A stretch of 64,000 bases of DNA from Salinimicrobium sp035607535. Lineage in GTDB: Bacteria > Bacteroidota > Bacteroidia > Flavobacteriales > Flavobacteriaceae. The notes below the pieces were generated by a model. The model was not told the DNA's origin. It worked only from the letters and a program-made list of their open reading frames with translations, and did not search any database. The stretch's first letter is position 1, and each line of letters opens with the position of its first letter. The stretch covers positions 124,001 to 188,000 of the forward strand of contig NZ_JAYDZX010000003.1 in the NCBI RefSeq assembly GCF_035607535.1, written 5' to 3'. A program made the translations under genes and the position numbers. This document shows, one piece after another, positions 15,875 to 25,178 of this stretch.

Positions 15875-17398
15875 CTAAAGTTCGCTTTGGGCCTTTCTTA
15901 TTCGGGAGATGGTTTCCTCCCGGCCAATTGCAGCGGCAATATCAAATACATCTGGTCCCTGCATTGCGCCAACCAACGATAACCTGAATGGCTGCATCAC
16001 TTTTCCAAAACCAATTCCTTCTGAAGTTATCCAGGACTTCACGCTTTCCTGCACGTTTCCTGCACTAAAATCTTCAACTTCTTCCAGAATACTAATAACC
16101 TTCTCCATTATTCCGGCTGTATCTTCCTTCCATGCTTTTTTAGCGGCTTTCTCATCGTATTTTTCAGGCGCAGTGAAGAAGTAGCTCCCCTGTTCCCAGA
16201 AGTCGCTTAAAAACGTGGTTCTTTCCTTTAGAAGTGAAATTATATGTTGTGCGTACTCCTGTGATGTTGAAATTCCTTTCTCCTGAAGAAGGCCTACAAG
16301 ATCTTTTGCCAGCTCTTCGTTGTTAGTTTCCTGCATGTAATGATGTTGGAACCACCTGGTCTTTTCAGGGTCAAATTTTGATCCGCCTTTCGAAACATGC
16401 TCTAAACTAAAAGCCCTGGTAAGTTCTTCTAGGGTATAAATTTCCTTTTCAGTTCCACCTCCGGCATTCCAACCAAGGAGAGCCAGCATATTCACAACCG
16501 CTTCGGGAAAATATCCTTCTTCCCGGTAACCTGTAGAAACGTCGCCCGATTTCGGATCTTTCCATTCCAGCGGAAAGACCGGGAAACCCATCTTGTCGCC
16601 ATCCCGCTTGCTTAGTTTTCCTTTTCCCTGTGGCTTCAGGATTAATGGAAGGTGAGCAAACTTTGGTGCTTTCCAATCAAAGGCACGGTATAAAAGCACG
16701 TGCAAAGCAAGGGAAGGAAGCCATTCTTCTCCTCGAATTACGTGAGTGATCTTCATCAAATGATCATCCACAATATTGGCGAGGTGATATGTTGGCATCC
16801 CGTCGCTTTTAAAAAGCACCTTATCATCCAGGATCTTTGTGTCAATGGTCATCTCTCCCCTTATTTCATCCTTTAGGTGCAGGGTTTCATCTTCTGGCGC
16901 CTTAAAGCGGATGACATATGCTTCCCCTGCCTCTATTTTCTGCTTTACTTCAGCCTCCGGTAAAGAGAGGGAATTCTTCAATTTTTGACGGTTGTGCCAG
17001 TTGTAGATGAAAGTTTTTCCTTTTGCCTCATGATTTTCCCTATGCTTATCCAACTCTTCAGAAGTATCAAAAGCGTAGTAAGCATTACCCGAAGCAATAA
17101 GCATTTCGGCATACTCCCTGTAGAGGCTTTTTCTTTCGCTTTGACGGTAAGGTCCGGCGTCTTTCTCTTTTCCAGGTCCTTCATCAAAAGGGATATTGCA
17201 CCAGTTTAGAGATTCTATGATGTATTCTTCTGCTCCTTCCACAAATCTTGCCTGGTCTGTATCTTCCACCCTAAGAATGAAATCTCCGCCATGTTTTTTA
17301 GCGAACAGGTAGTTAAAAAGGGCAGTTCTTACTCCTCCTATATGTAATGGCCCCGTAGGACTCGGTGCAAAACGCACTCTTACTTTTTCTGTAGACAT
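15875..17398 (-). CDS. gltX: Glutamyl-tRNA synthetase
   Basis: The 507-residue class I synthetase charges tRNA-Glu. The N-terminal motif FAPSPTGPLHIGGVR carries the HIGH-type signature at residues 19-22. KLSKRDG in the middle is the KMSKS motif. The C-terminal third is the helical anticodon-binding domain. Length matches the family (470-510). The ATG at 17398 (MSTEKVRVRF) is chosen: a longer frame to 17473 is open but would span a TATCTTTG promoter element at 17424-17417. Confidence 0.96.
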   Translation of the reverse strand: MSTEKVRVRFAPSPTGPLHIGGVRTALFNYLFAKKHGGDFILRVEDTDQARFVEGAEEYIIESLNWCNIPFDEGPGKEKDAGPYRQSERKSLYREYAEMLIASGNAYYAFDTSEELDKHRENHEAKGKTFIYNWHNRQKLKNSLSLPEAEVKQKIEAGEAYVIRFKAPEDETLHLKDEIRGEMTIDTKILDDKVLFKSDGMPTYHLANIVDDHLMKITHVIRGEEWLPSLALHVLLYRAFDWKAPKFAHLPLILKPQGKGKLSKRDGDKMGFPVFPLEWKDPKSGDVSTGYREEGYFPEAVVNMLALLGWNAGGGTEKEIYTLEELTRAFSLEHVSKGGSKFDPEKTRWFQHHYMQETNNEELAKDLVGLLQEKGISTSQEYAQHIISLLKERTTFLSDFWEQGSYFFTAPEKYDEKAAKKAWKEDTAGIMEKVISILEEVEDFSAGNVQESVKSWITSEGIGFGKVMQPFRLSLVGAMQGPDVFDIAAAIGREETISRIRKAQSEL

Positions 17399-17416
17399 AA
17401 CGCGTATTTTATTGCG

Positions 17417-17424
17417 CAAAGATA
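17417..17424 (-). promoter_or_regulatory. -7 promoter element (TATCTTTG) for gltX
   Basis: A TAnnTTTG match on the minus strand, 18 nt before the gltX ATG at 17398. No -33 TTG was found at normal spacing. Confidence 0.6.
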
Positions 17425-17524
17425 AAGGATTCTTTAGGTTCTCGAAATGCAGCTGAAAATGTGGAGGTTCCAAAATTTCTCGAATAAAATTGTAATTTTA
17501 TAAGATTCAAAAATGGGGAGGAGC

Positions 17525-20500
17525 ATGGATAATTTTGAGATCTTACGTAACAAGCTGGAGGCGTTTATAAGAAAGTTTTATCTCAATGAACTGCTCAAAG
17601 GCTCCATTCTGTTTGTATCCATTGGGTTGTTATATTTTCTCGTAACACTCTTTGTTGAACATTTGTTGTGGCTTGATCCTACCGGCAGGAGTATTTTATT
17701 CTGGAGTTTTGTAGGGGTGGAGATCTTTCTCTTCGGAAGGTTCATCATATATCCCTTGCTTAAACTCTTCCGGATTTCCCACGGGATTGGATATACTGAA
17801 GCTTCACGAATTATTGGGCGCCACTTTCCTGAAGTAAGTGATAAACTGCTGAACCTACTTCAGCTAAGCAAGAATGATGAAAGGACCGATCTTTTAATTG
17901 CCTCAATAGATCAAAAAGCCGCAGAATTACGTCCCGTACCCTTTACCATGGCGGTGGATCTAAAGAAGAACCTGCCATATCTGAAGTATGCTGCCATTCC
18001 CGTACTTATTATTCTATTGGTAGTTCTTTCAGGAAGAACAGAAGTTTTTTCCGGTAGTTATGAACGGGTAGTTAATTACAAAACTGCTTATGAACCTCCT
18101 GCACCGTTTTCTTTTCAGCTTCTCAATGACCGGTTAAAAATCAGGGAAAATGAACCGCTGACCATTCAGGTGAGTACCAGTGGAAGAATTGTTCCCCAGG
18201 ATGCCTCTGTACAATACAACGGCCAAAGTTATTTTATGAAGCGGGTTTCACCCGGCTTGTTCGAATACACCTTTGAGCCCGCACAGGCTTCTTTTGATTT
18301 TCAGATTTTGGCTAACGAGATCCGTAGCCCGAAATATGAAGTAGAAGTTATTGAGGTTCCAAAAATGAGGAATTTGAAGATGATTCTGGAATTTCCACAG
18401 CATACTGGATTAGGGGAGGAGGTAGTTGAAGGTACGGGTAATGCTACGGTTCCTGAAGGTACACAGGTGAATTGGGAGTTGGAAACCACCGCTACCAATA
18501 ACGTTGAAATGAAACTTCCGGATACTCTTCAAAAATTCCAAAAGAGGGGAGATCTTTTTCGGCTTCGAAAACAATTAAGAGCTAACGTGAACTATGAAAT
18601 AAGCACTTCTAATGCAAAGGTGAAGAATTTTGAAAGTCTTAATTACCAGATCAGGATTGTGAGGGATGAGCATCCAGAGCTCATTCTGGAACAACAGATC
18701 GACTCTCTGGAGCCCGATTTCCAATATTTCTATGGAAAAGTGTCCGACGATTATGGAATTAGAGTTGTTAACCTGGTGGTTGAGGAGAAGGGTGATAAAA
18801 CTAATTCCTTTAAGGTGCGGCTTCCTTTTGGAAAAGGAAATGTGGGGGAGTTCGTTACCAGCTTTCCCGATACCATAAGTCTTGAAAAGGGGAAAATGTA
18901 TGAATTTTTCTTTGAAGTCATTGATAATGATGCTCTTAACGGTTATAAAAGAGTAAAAAGCAGAGTTTTTAGCTATAACAGTAAAACGGATTCCGAAGAA
19001 AAGCAACAGAGGTTACAGGAACAACAAAAAGCTATAAAGGGAATAGACAATTCTCTGGAAAAATTGAAACTTTCTGAGAAGGAACTGGAGGAATTGTCAA
19101 GGCTTCAGAGAGAGAAAAAGGAACTGAATTACAATGACCGGAAGAAGCTGGAAAATTTTCTTCAACGGCAAAAGCAGCAAAACCAGATAATGGAAAATTT
19201 TGCGGAGAAGCTTAAAAGGAATTTGCAGGAGGAAACCGCACCGCAAAATGAGGAGTTGAAAAAGAATCTCGAGGAGCGTTTAGAAAACAGGAAAGAAGAT
19301 TTGGAAGAGAATGAGAAACTGCTGGAGGAGCTCGAAAAGTATTCTGAAAAAATTACAGAGGAGGGTCTTCAGGAAAAGCTGGAAGAACTATCAAAAAATT
19401 CCCGCAACCAGGAGAGAAGCCTTGAACAGTTACTTGAATTGACGAAGAAATATTACGTTCAGGAGAAGTCTGCAAAAATTGCTGAGGAGCTGGAAAAATT
19501 AGGAGAGGATCAGCAAAAGCTGGCTGAAGAGGATATTTCCAATACAAAGTCAGCTCAGGATTCTTTGTCTCAAAAAACAGATGAAGTTTTTGAGGAGCTT
19601 AAAGATCTTGAGAAGGAAAACGAAGATCTAAAGAAACCTCTGGACATTCCTGAAAGTGAAGAGGAACAGGAAGGAGTACTGGAAGATCAGCAAAAAGCAG
19701 GAGAAGAACTTGAGAAGCAGAACAGGGAAGGGGCAAAAAAGGAACAGAAGAAGGCCGCTGAAAAGCTTATGCAGATGAGTAAAAAAATGAAGCAACAAAT
19801 GCAGCAGGCAGGAATGCAACAAATGCAGGAAGATGCCAGCGTGCTTCGTCAAATCCTGGACAATCTTGTCACTTTTTCCTTTGGCCAGGAAGACCTTATG
19901 GAGGACTTCAGAAAATTAGGAAGTGATAATACAACCTTACCGGGCAAGCTAAGACGACAGGATCTTTTAAGGGAGAATTTCAGGCATATTGATGATAGCT
20001 TATACAATCTGGCTTTACGGAATGAAATGATTAGTGAACCTATTACAAAGAAACTCATCGATGTTGATTACAGCCTGGAACAGACTCTTGAGAGGTTAGC
20101 TCAAAATGAGATCAGGATGGGTCTGAGTAGTCAGCAGTATGTGATAACGGGAGCTAACGATCTGGCCTACTTATTAAGCGATATCCTGGGCAATATGGAA
20201 GAAATGATGAATTCGTCACCCTCACAAGGGAGCGGTCAGGGTCAACAGCTGCAGGACATCATTCAAAAGCAGGGTGAGCTTAATGAAGAAATGCAGGAAC
20301 AAATGCAAAAAGGACAACAGAAGCAACAGGGTGGGGAAGGTGAATCTGGGGAAGAAGAAAGTGGAGAGCTCTTTAGAATTTTTCAGGAGCAACAAATGTT
20401 GAGACGGGCGCTTGAGAAGAAGTTAAAAGAAGAAGGTATGGATGGGAAGGGTGATGGAGTAAAAAAGGAAATGGAACAAATCGAGAAACAACTATTGGAA

Positions 20501-20767
20501 AAAGGATTTGATCCGGGAGTACTTCAAAGAATGCAGAAATTGGAACACCGATTGATAGAACTGGAAGATGCCGAGCGGCAACAGGGTGAAAAACCTGAAA
20601 GAGAATCCACTACCGGTAAGGAAGTGTATTCTAACGAGACTAAGTCGGCCAGGGAGCGGGCTAAAGAATATTTTAGCACCACTGAAATTTTAAATAGACA
20701 AACCTTACCTTTGCGCCCCGTTTACAAGCTTAAAGTAAAAGAATATTTTGAACGAAGAGATAATTAA
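17525..20767 (+). CDS. DUF4175 family membrane protein with long coiled coil
   Basis: The 1080-residue protein has membrane segments near residues 25-45, 55-75 and 145-165. A large extracytoplasmic beta-rich region follows (~170-480). A very long charged coiled coil comes next (~490-760; repeated EELEKL/KKLEN heptads), then a Gln/Met-rich stretch (MKQQMQQAGMQQMQED) and a C-terminal helical region. This is the DUF4175 architecture, common in Bacteroidota next to ybeY and mnmG. Function is unknown; the layout suggests an envelope scaffold. The ATG at 17525 is preceded by GGGGAGGA at 17516-17523, an unusually good Shine-Dalgarno for this phylum, so it is preferred over ATG 17513. It overlaps ybeY by 20 nt. 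Confidence 0.85.
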   Translation: MDNFEILRNKLEAFIRKFYLNELLKGSILFVSIGLLYFLVTLFVEHLLWLDPTGRSILFWSFVGVEIFLFGRFIIYPLLKLFRISHGIGYTEASRIIGRHFPEVSDKLLNLLQLSKNDERTDLLIASIDQKAAELRPVPFTMAVDLKKNLPYLKYAAIPVLIILLVVLSGRTEVFSGSYERVVNYKTAYEPPAPFSFQLLNDRLKIRENEPLTIQVSTSGRIVPQDASVQYNGQSYFMKRVSPGLFEYTFEPAQASFDFQILANEIRSPKYEVEVIEVPKMRNLKMILEFPQHTGLGEEVVEGTGNATVPEGTQVNWELETTATNNVEMKLPDTLQKFQKRGDLFRLRKQLRANVNYEISTSNAKVKNFESLNYQIRIVRDEHPELILEQQIDSLEPDFQYFYGKVSDDYGIRVVNLVVEEKGDKTNSFKVRLPFGKGNVGEFVTSFPDTISLEKGKMYEFFFEVIDNDALNGYKRVKSRVFSYNSKTDSEEKQQRLQEQQKAIKGIDNSLEKLKLSEKELEELSRLQREKKELNYNDRKKLENFLQRQKQQNQIMENFAEKLKRNLQEETAPQNEELKKNLEERLENRKEDLEENEKLLEELEKYSEKITEEGLQEKLEELSKNSRNQERSLEQLLELTKKYYVQEKSAKIAEELEKLGEDQQKLAEEDISNTKSAQDSLSQKTDEVFEELKDLEKENEDLKKPLDIPESEEEQEGVLEDQQKAGEELEKQNREGAKKEQKKAAEKLMQMSKKMKQQMQQAGMQQMQEDASVLRQILDNLVTFSFGQEDLMEDFRKLGSDNTTLPGKLRRQDLLRENFRHIDDSLYNLALRNEMISEPITKKLIDVDYSLEQTLERLAQNEIRMGLSSQQYVITGANDLAYLLSDILGNMEEMMNSSPSQGSGQGQQLQDIIQKQGELNEEMQEQMQKGQQKQQGGEGESGEEESGELFRIFQEQQMLRRALEKKLKEEGMDGKGDGVKKEMEQIEKQLLEKGFDPGVLQRMQKLEHRLIELEDAERQQGEKPERESTTGKEVYSNETKSARERAKEYFSTTEILNRQTLPLRPVYKLKVKEYFERRDN

Positions 20768-21179
20768 TTTCTATTCTGAAAATGATTTCGAACTGGAGGG
20801 TGTTTCCGGTTATGAAACCTGGGTTAAAAAGGTGATTGCATCGGAAGGGAAAAAGACCGGTGAAATAAGTTTTATTTTTTGTGATGACGAGTATCTTTTA
20901 GACATTAATCAAAAGTACCTCGATCACGACACCTACACAGATATAATTAGTTTTGATGCTTCTGTTGGGAATATCCTCAACGGCGATATCTTTATTAGCA
21001 CCCAAAGGGTGGAAGAGAATGCCGGCACTTATGAAGTCACTTTTACTGAGGAGCTAAAAAGGGTAATTATTCATGGGGTGCTTCACTTCTGTGGGTATAA
21101 AGATAAGACCACTGAACAGGAGCAAATAATGCGAAAGAAGGAAGAAGAAAAAATGAAAATGTTCCACGTGGAACAATAG
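20748..21179 (+). CDS. ybeY: Endoribonuclease YbeY (rRNA maturation factor)
   Basis: The 143-residue protein has the UPF0054 zinc-site motif as HGVLHFCGYKDK near residue 108. Two of the three canonical histidines are present; the third (GYDH in E. coli) is replaced by GYKD. YbeY is a metal-dependent RNase used in 16S rRNA 3' maturation and ribosome quality control. The start is TTG at 20748, inside the end of the DUF4175 gene; no ATG is available before the conserved region. The last codons (FHVEQ stop) are formed by a parS-like palindrome at 21160-21175. mnmG begins 10 nt downstream. Confidence 0.9.
   Translation: MNEEIINFYSENDFELEGVSGYETWVKKVIASEGKKTGEISFIFCDDEYLLDINQKYLDHDTYTDIISFDASVGNILNGDIFISTQRVEENAGTYEVTFTEELKRVIIHGVLHFCGYKDKTTEQEQIMRKKEEEKMKMFHVEQ
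21160..21175. other. parS-like centromere site 1
   Basis: TGTTCCACGTGGAACA is a perfect 16-bp palindrome. It matches the ParB-binding consensus of B. subtilis (TGTTNCACGTGAAACA) except for one A-to-G change, which makes it symmetric. It overlaps the last codons and stop of ybeY and lies 15 bp before mnmG. A second copy follows mnmG. Confidence 0.75.
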
Positions 21180-21189
21180 CAGGAAATTT

Positions 21190-23061
21190 ATGTTTCAAGA
21201 CAAGTATGATGTTATAGTTGTGGGGGCCGGTCACGCAGGGAGTGAGGCAGCGGCAGCGGCAGCTAATATGGGTTGTAGCACACTTTTAGTGACAATGAAC
21301 CTTCAGAATATTGCACAAATGAGCTGTAACCCGGCCATGGGTGGAATTGCAAAAGGACAGATCGTTCGGGAGATAGATGCTCTTGGAGGTTATAGTGGGC
21401 TGGTGAGTGATACAAGTGCTATACAGTTTAAGATGCTGAACAAATCAAAAGGACCTGCGATGTGGAGCCCGAGGGTTCAGAGCGACAGGATGATGTTTGC
21501 CGAACATTGGCGACTGCGTCTTGAAGGAACACCAAATCTGGATTTTTACCAGGAAATGGTGTCAGGACTTATCATAGAAGGAGAGAAAGTTGTAGGCGTA
21601 AAAACCTCCCTTGGAATAGAAATAAGATCCAAAACGGTCATCTTAACGAATGGTACTTTTCTAAATGGTTTGATCCATATAGGGGAGAAACAATTCGGGG
21701 GGGGTAGGGCAGGAGAAAGAGCTGCGACAGGCATTACCGAAGAGCTCGTTCAGCTGGGTTTTGAAGCCGGAAGAATGAAGACCGGAACTCCTCCAAGAGT
21801 AGATGGAAGATCGCTGGATTATTCCAAGATGATCGAACAGCCCGGAGATGAAATTCCGTCAAAGTTCTCCTACCTCGATGAAACAAAACCGCTCACGAAA
21901 CAGAGATCCTGTTACATGTCTTACACCTCTCCCGAGGTGCATAATTTATTAAAAGAAGGTTTTGACAGGTCTCCAATGTTCAACGGCAGGATCAAGAGTA
22001 TTGGCCCCCGTTATTGCCCGTCTATTGAAGATAAGATCAACCGGTTTGCCGATAAGGACAGACATCAGCTTTTCATAGAACCTGAAGGATGGAATACTGT
22101 AGAGATGTATATTAATGGTTTCTCAACTTCTCTTCCCGAGGATGTTCAATTCAAAGCCTTACGTTCTGTTGCCGGATTTGAAAATGTAAAATTCTTCAGA
22201 CCGGGATATGCAATTGAATATGATTATTTCCCGCCGACCCAGTTGAAACATACTTTGGAGACCAAGCTCGTTAGCGGACTCTATTTTGCCGGACAAATCA
22301 ATGGAACCACCGGTTACGAAGAAGCCGGCTCACAAGGTTTGATGGCCGGAATTAATGCTGCTTTAAAAGTGCAGGAAAAGGAAGAATTTATTTTACAAAG
22401 AAGTGAAGCCTATATCGGGGTACTTATTGACGATCTAATCACGAAAGGAACCGAAGAGCCTTACAGGATGTTTACGTCAAGGGCCGAGTATCGCACTTTA
22501 CTTCGACAGGATAATGCCGACTTCAGGCTTACCGAAAAGTCTTATAGAATTGGTTTGGCTTCGGAAAAGAGACTTCGAAAAATGGAAGAAAAGAAATCTA
22601 AATCTCATTCTTTTGTTGAATTTTTGAAGGACACCAGCGTGGCGCCCGAAGAAGCAAATGTTGTTTTGGAGGCAAATAATTCGGCAGCCATGAAGCAGAG
22701 TGATAAGATTTTTAAAGTCTTTTCTCGGCCTAATATCGACATGCAGGATATCCGAAATTTTAGTGGGGTAGAGGAATTTATTCAGGAGCATGATCTTACT
22801 GAAGAAGTGCTGGAGCAGACCGAGATTCAAGTGAAGTATTCGGGGTATATTGAAAAGGAAAAGAACAATGCAGATAAACTTCACAGGCTGGAAGGGATTA
22901 AAATTCCGGAGGATTTTGATTACTCCAGGATCAAGTCGATGTCATACGAAGCGCGTGAAAAACTGAAAAAGGTTAAGCCTACTTCCGTGTCTCAGGCTTC
23001 AAGAATCAGCGGGGTAAGTCCTAATGATATCTCTGTGCTGCTTGTGTATATGGGGCGATAA
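21190..23061 (+). CDS. mnmG: tRNA uridine-5-carboxymethylaminomethyl(34) synthesis enzyme MnmG
   Basis: The 623-residue FAD protein (GidA) works with MnmE to add the carboxymethylaminomethyl group to U34 of certain tRNAs. The N-terminal dinucleotide-binding motif is VVGAGHAGSEAAAAAANMG at about residues 12-30. GidA signatures CNPAMGGIAKG and GTTGYEEAGSQGL are present. The C-terminal helical domain that contacts MnmE and tRNA ends at LLVYMGR. Length is standard (~620-630). The gene is bracketed by parS-like palindromes on both sides, an arrangement consistent with location near the chromosome origin, as for gidA in many bacteria. mnmE is not in the window. Confidence 0.97.
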   Translation: MFQDKYDVIVVGAGHAGSEAAAAAANMGCSTLLVTMNLQNIAQMSCNPAMGGIAKGQIVREIDALGGYSGLVSDTSAIQFKMLNKSKGPAMWSPRVQSDRMMFAEHWRLRLEGTPNLDFYQEMVSGLIIEGEKVVGVKTSLGIEIRSKTVILTNGTFLNGLIHIGEKQFGGGRAGERAATGITEELVQLGFEAGRMKTGTPPRVDGRSLDYSKMIEQPGDEIPSKFSYLDETKPLTKQRSCYMSYTSPEVHNLLKEGFDRSPMFNGRIKSIGPRYCPSIEDKINRFADKDRHQLFIEPEGWNTVEMYINGFSTSLPEDVQFKALRSVAGFENVKFFRPGYAIEYDYFPPTQLKHTLETKLVSGLYFAGQINGTTGYEEAGSQGLMAGINAALKVQEKEEFILQRSEAYIGVLIDDLITKGTEEPYRMFTSRAEYRTLLRQDNADFRLTEKSYRIGLASEKRLRKMEEKKSKSHSFVEFLKDTSVAPEEANVVLEANNSAAMKQSDKIFKVFSRPNIDMQDIRNFSGVEEFIQEHDLTEEVLEQTEIQVKYSGYIEKEKNNADKLHRLEGIKIPEDFDYSRIKSMSYEAREKLKKVKPTSVSQASRISGVSPNDISVLLVYMGR

Positions 23062-23070
23062 TTTGTTCAT

Positions 23071-23086
23071 CGTTCCACGTGGAACA
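23071..23086. other. parS-like centromere site 2
   Basis: CGTTCCACGTGGAACA shares 15 of 16 bases with site 1; only the first base differs, leaving a perfect 14-bp palindrome. It lies in the 42-nt gap between mnmG and the methyltransferase gene. Confidence 0.72.
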
Positions 23087-23103
23087 TCCTTTAAAAAATT
23101 CCA

Positions 23104-23961
23104 ATGTTGCCACTAGAATTTTCTAATAAAACTTCCCTTACCTGTAAAGACCACACCGTTACAGGAGAGGTTTTTGAACTGCGAAAAGCAAAGGACCTTG
23201 ATCTTCTTGCCACATTTCCAAAACCCGATCTTGATAAATTACCGGCCTATTACAAGAGCGAAAAATACATTTCCCATACCGATTCAAAAAAGGGATTTTT
23301 GGATAAGATTTATCAGAAAGTGAAAGATCTTATGCTTTCCAAAAAGCTTAATTGGATTGAAAGAGAAAAACCAGGGCAGGGAAATATTTTAGATATTGGT
23401 GCAGGAACGGGTGATTTCTTGCTGGCGGCAAAAAAGCGAGGTTGGAAAGTATTTGGGGCCGAGCCGAATTCCGGAGCCCGGAACCTTGCTTCTAAAAAAG
23501 GTCTTCCACTTATTGATAATACCAAATCCTTTCCTTCCCATAGTTTTGATGTAATTACTATGTGGCATGTGCTGGAACATGTGCCGGATCTTGAAGAACA
23601 GATTTCTGAATTGAACCGACTTTTAAAACCTGATGGGCTGCTGGTCATCGCAGTTCCAAATTTTAAAAGTTATGATGCCCGGAAGTACAAGGAATTTTGG
23701 GCAGCATATGATGTGCCGCGACACCTATATCATTTTTCACCTTCAGCCATGAAGGAGATCTTTTCTTCGGCAGGTTTTTTCCTTACCTCTCAAAAAGGGC
23801 TTTTTTTTGATTCCTTTTATGTGAGCCTGCTTTCGGAAAAATATGCTACAGGTAGTTCAAATATACCTAAAGCTCTTCTCACCGGATCAATATCTAATTT
23901 CAAAGCCAGATCTACAGGAAATTATTCCTCGCTCACTTACTTCATCAGGAAAAGCAAGTAA
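23104..23961 (+). CDS. Class I SAM-dependent methyltransferase
   Basis: The 285-residue protein contains the SAM-binding motif I NILDIGAGTGDFLLAAKKRG at about residues 97-116 and a later VITMWHVLEHVPD motif typical of the Methyltransf_23 group. The N-terminal ~90 residues are a separate region (EFSNKTSLTCKDHTVTGEVF) that may be a degenerate zinc-ribbon-like substrate module with two Cys-type positions. The substrate is unknown; neighbours give no strong hint beyond proximity to mnmG. The ATG at 23104 follows the second parS-like site by 17 nt. Confidence 0.85.
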   Translation: MLPLEFSNKTSLTCKDHTVTGEVFELRKAKDLDLLATFPKPDLDKLPAYYKSEKYISHTDSKKGFLDKIYQKVKDLMLSKKLNWIEREKPGQGNILDIGAGTGDFLLAAKKRGWKVFGAEPNSGARNLASKKGLPLIDNTKSFPSHSFDVITMWHVLEHVPDLEEQISELNRLLKPDGLLVIAVPNFKSYDARKYKEFWAAYDVPRHLYHFSPSAMKEIFSSAGFFLTSQKGLFFDSFYVSLLSEKYATGSSNIPKALLTGSISNFKARSTGNYSSLTYFIRKSK

Positions 23962-24157
23962 AACTCATTTTAAGGCTTTTTAAGAGGTTTTCTTCTTTTA
24001 GATGATGATCTACCTATTCTTTTTTCTGAAATCACCTGTTTTCAGCTTCTTTAACCGTCGGTTTTAATAGATTTTCCAAATAACTTTTAAAGTTTTATGA
24101 ATTTTCCTTATAGGTTCAGAAAATTGCGTTTTTAAGTAGGGAATGAAAATGCTTTCT

Positions 24158-24165
24158 TACTTTTG
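24158..24165 (+). promoter_or_regulatory. -7 promoter element (TACTTTTG) for the OmpH-like gene
   Basis: A TAnnTTTG match 23 nt before the ATG at 24189, in the 227-nt gap after the methyltransferase. No -33 TTG at standard spacing. The rest of that gap shows nothing recognisable. Confidence 0.55.
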
Positions 24166-24188
24166 CTGCGAACGAAATAGAAATTAAA

Positions 24189-24725
24189 ATGAAAAAATTA
24201 TTTATTGCTCTTTCCTTAGGAGCTATACTAGCCGGATGTAATAACGACAAAACTGCATATGTCGATACGACTGTATTAATTCAGGAGTATTCAGAAATGA
24301 AAGAAGTGGAAGCAGATTTCAATGAAAGGTCCGAAAGCTTGAAAAGAGAGCTGGATTCGGCTGCACAGGGTTTTCAGCAGGAAGTAATGGAGTTCAGGGA
24401 GAATATGGCGACAATGAGCGAAGCAGAAAAGCAAGCTGCCCAGGAAGAACTTATGCGCAAGCAGCAAATGCTTCAGCAACAACAACAAATGAGGAGCAGT
24501 CAATTAAGACAGGAGGGGGACGTAGTAATTGATTCTCTTATTACCAAGGTAAAGGATTTTGTAAAGGTGTACGGAGAAGAGAACGACTACACTTACATTT
24601 TTGGATCCAACGAATCTGCTAATATTATGTACGCTGAGGAAGGATTGGATATCACCCAGGAAATTCTAAAGGAACTAAATGAAAGTAGAGGAGTGACTAA
24701 GGAAGATGCTGCAGTTACTGAATAA
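24189..24725 (+). CDS. OmpH/Skp family lipoprotein
   Basis: The 178-residue product has a lipoprotein signal (MKKLFIALSLGAILAGC, lipobox LAGC at residues 14-17) followed by an OmpH-like domain. That domain has a short strand YVDTTVLIQEY, a long Gln/Glu/Met-rich helical arm (residues ~40-105, EELMRKQQMLQQQQQMRSS), and a closing strand-helix segment. OmpH/Skp proteins are periplasmic chaperones for outer-membrane proteins that hold clients between coiled-coil arms; the lipid anchor would fix this one to a membrane. It is monocistronic: own promoter element and a strong terminator. Confidence 0.85.
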   Translation: MKKLFIALSLGAILAGCNNDKTAYVDTTVLIQEYSEMKEVEADFNERSESLKRELDSAAQGFQQEVMEFRENMATMSEAEKQAAQEELMRKQQMLQQQQQMRSSQLRQEGDVVIDSLITKVKDFVKVYGEENDYTYIFGSNESANIMYAEEGLDITQEILKELNESRGVTKEDAAVTE

Positions 24726-24747
24726 GAATTCTATCAGTTAAAGATCA

Positions 24748-24775
24748 AAGGGTTCCGTTACGGAACCCTTTTTTT
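24748..24775. terminator. Terminator between OmpH-like and DoxX genes
   Basis: A perfect 10-bp stem (AAGGGTTCCG/CGGAACCCTT, 24748-24757 with 24761-24770) with a 3-nt loop and T5 at 24771-24775. The A/T ends make it usable from both sides; it touches the DoxX stop codon. Confidence 0.9.
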
Positions 24776-25172
24776 ATGCTGTAACAAGGAAAATTCCGAA
24801 GATTATGACAATAAAATAACCGACGATTGTAAAAGCTCCGGCATAATCATTTGCCACCCGCTGCCCGAATAGAAGCATTAGCAGGGTAATAGCAGCTAAA
24901 ACAAGGGACCAAAGGGCAAAACCGGGATCATTATTTAAATACAGGGTGAAAATTGCGGCAAGTGCCAAAAATCCCGTGAGCACCTCCAGTACCAGAATGA
25001 CGGCAAGAAGGACAGAGACCATTCCTCCCATAAAAGTGCCTTTGAAGTGACCGGTGAGCCATTCATAATTAGCACTCCAGTTAAACATCTTGTCAAATCC
25101 CGATTGTAAAAAGGTAATGATGGTAAAAATAAGAATAAGATAAACCGGTATGTTAAGAATGAAGTTGTCCAT
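24774..25172 (-). CDS. DoxX-like membrane protein
   Basis: The 132-residue protein has four predicted membrane helices (about residues 8-28, 50-75, 82-100, 108-130). The first loop pattern FLQSGFDKMFNWSANYEWLTGHF resembles the DoxX family. DoxX-type proteins are small quinone-associated or redox-linked membrane proteins; function in this subgroup is unproven. It lies 6 nt after the delta' gene on the same strand, so is probably cotranscribed with it. Confidence 0.78.
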   Translation of the reverse strand: MDNFILNIPVYLILIFTIITFLQSGFDKMFNWSANYEWLTGHFKGTFMGGMVSVLLAVILVLEVLTGFLALAAIFTLYLNNDPGFALWSLVLAAITLLMLLFGQRVANDYAGAFTIVGYFIVIIFGIFLVTA

Positions 25173-25178
25173 TTTGAT

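Noticed and set aside
2722..23086. Claim that the replication origin lies in this window because rnpA, mnmG and atp genes are present
   Set aside because: dnaA, rpmH, parA and parB are absent and no DnaA-box cluster was found; the parS-like sites only suggest an origin in the region.
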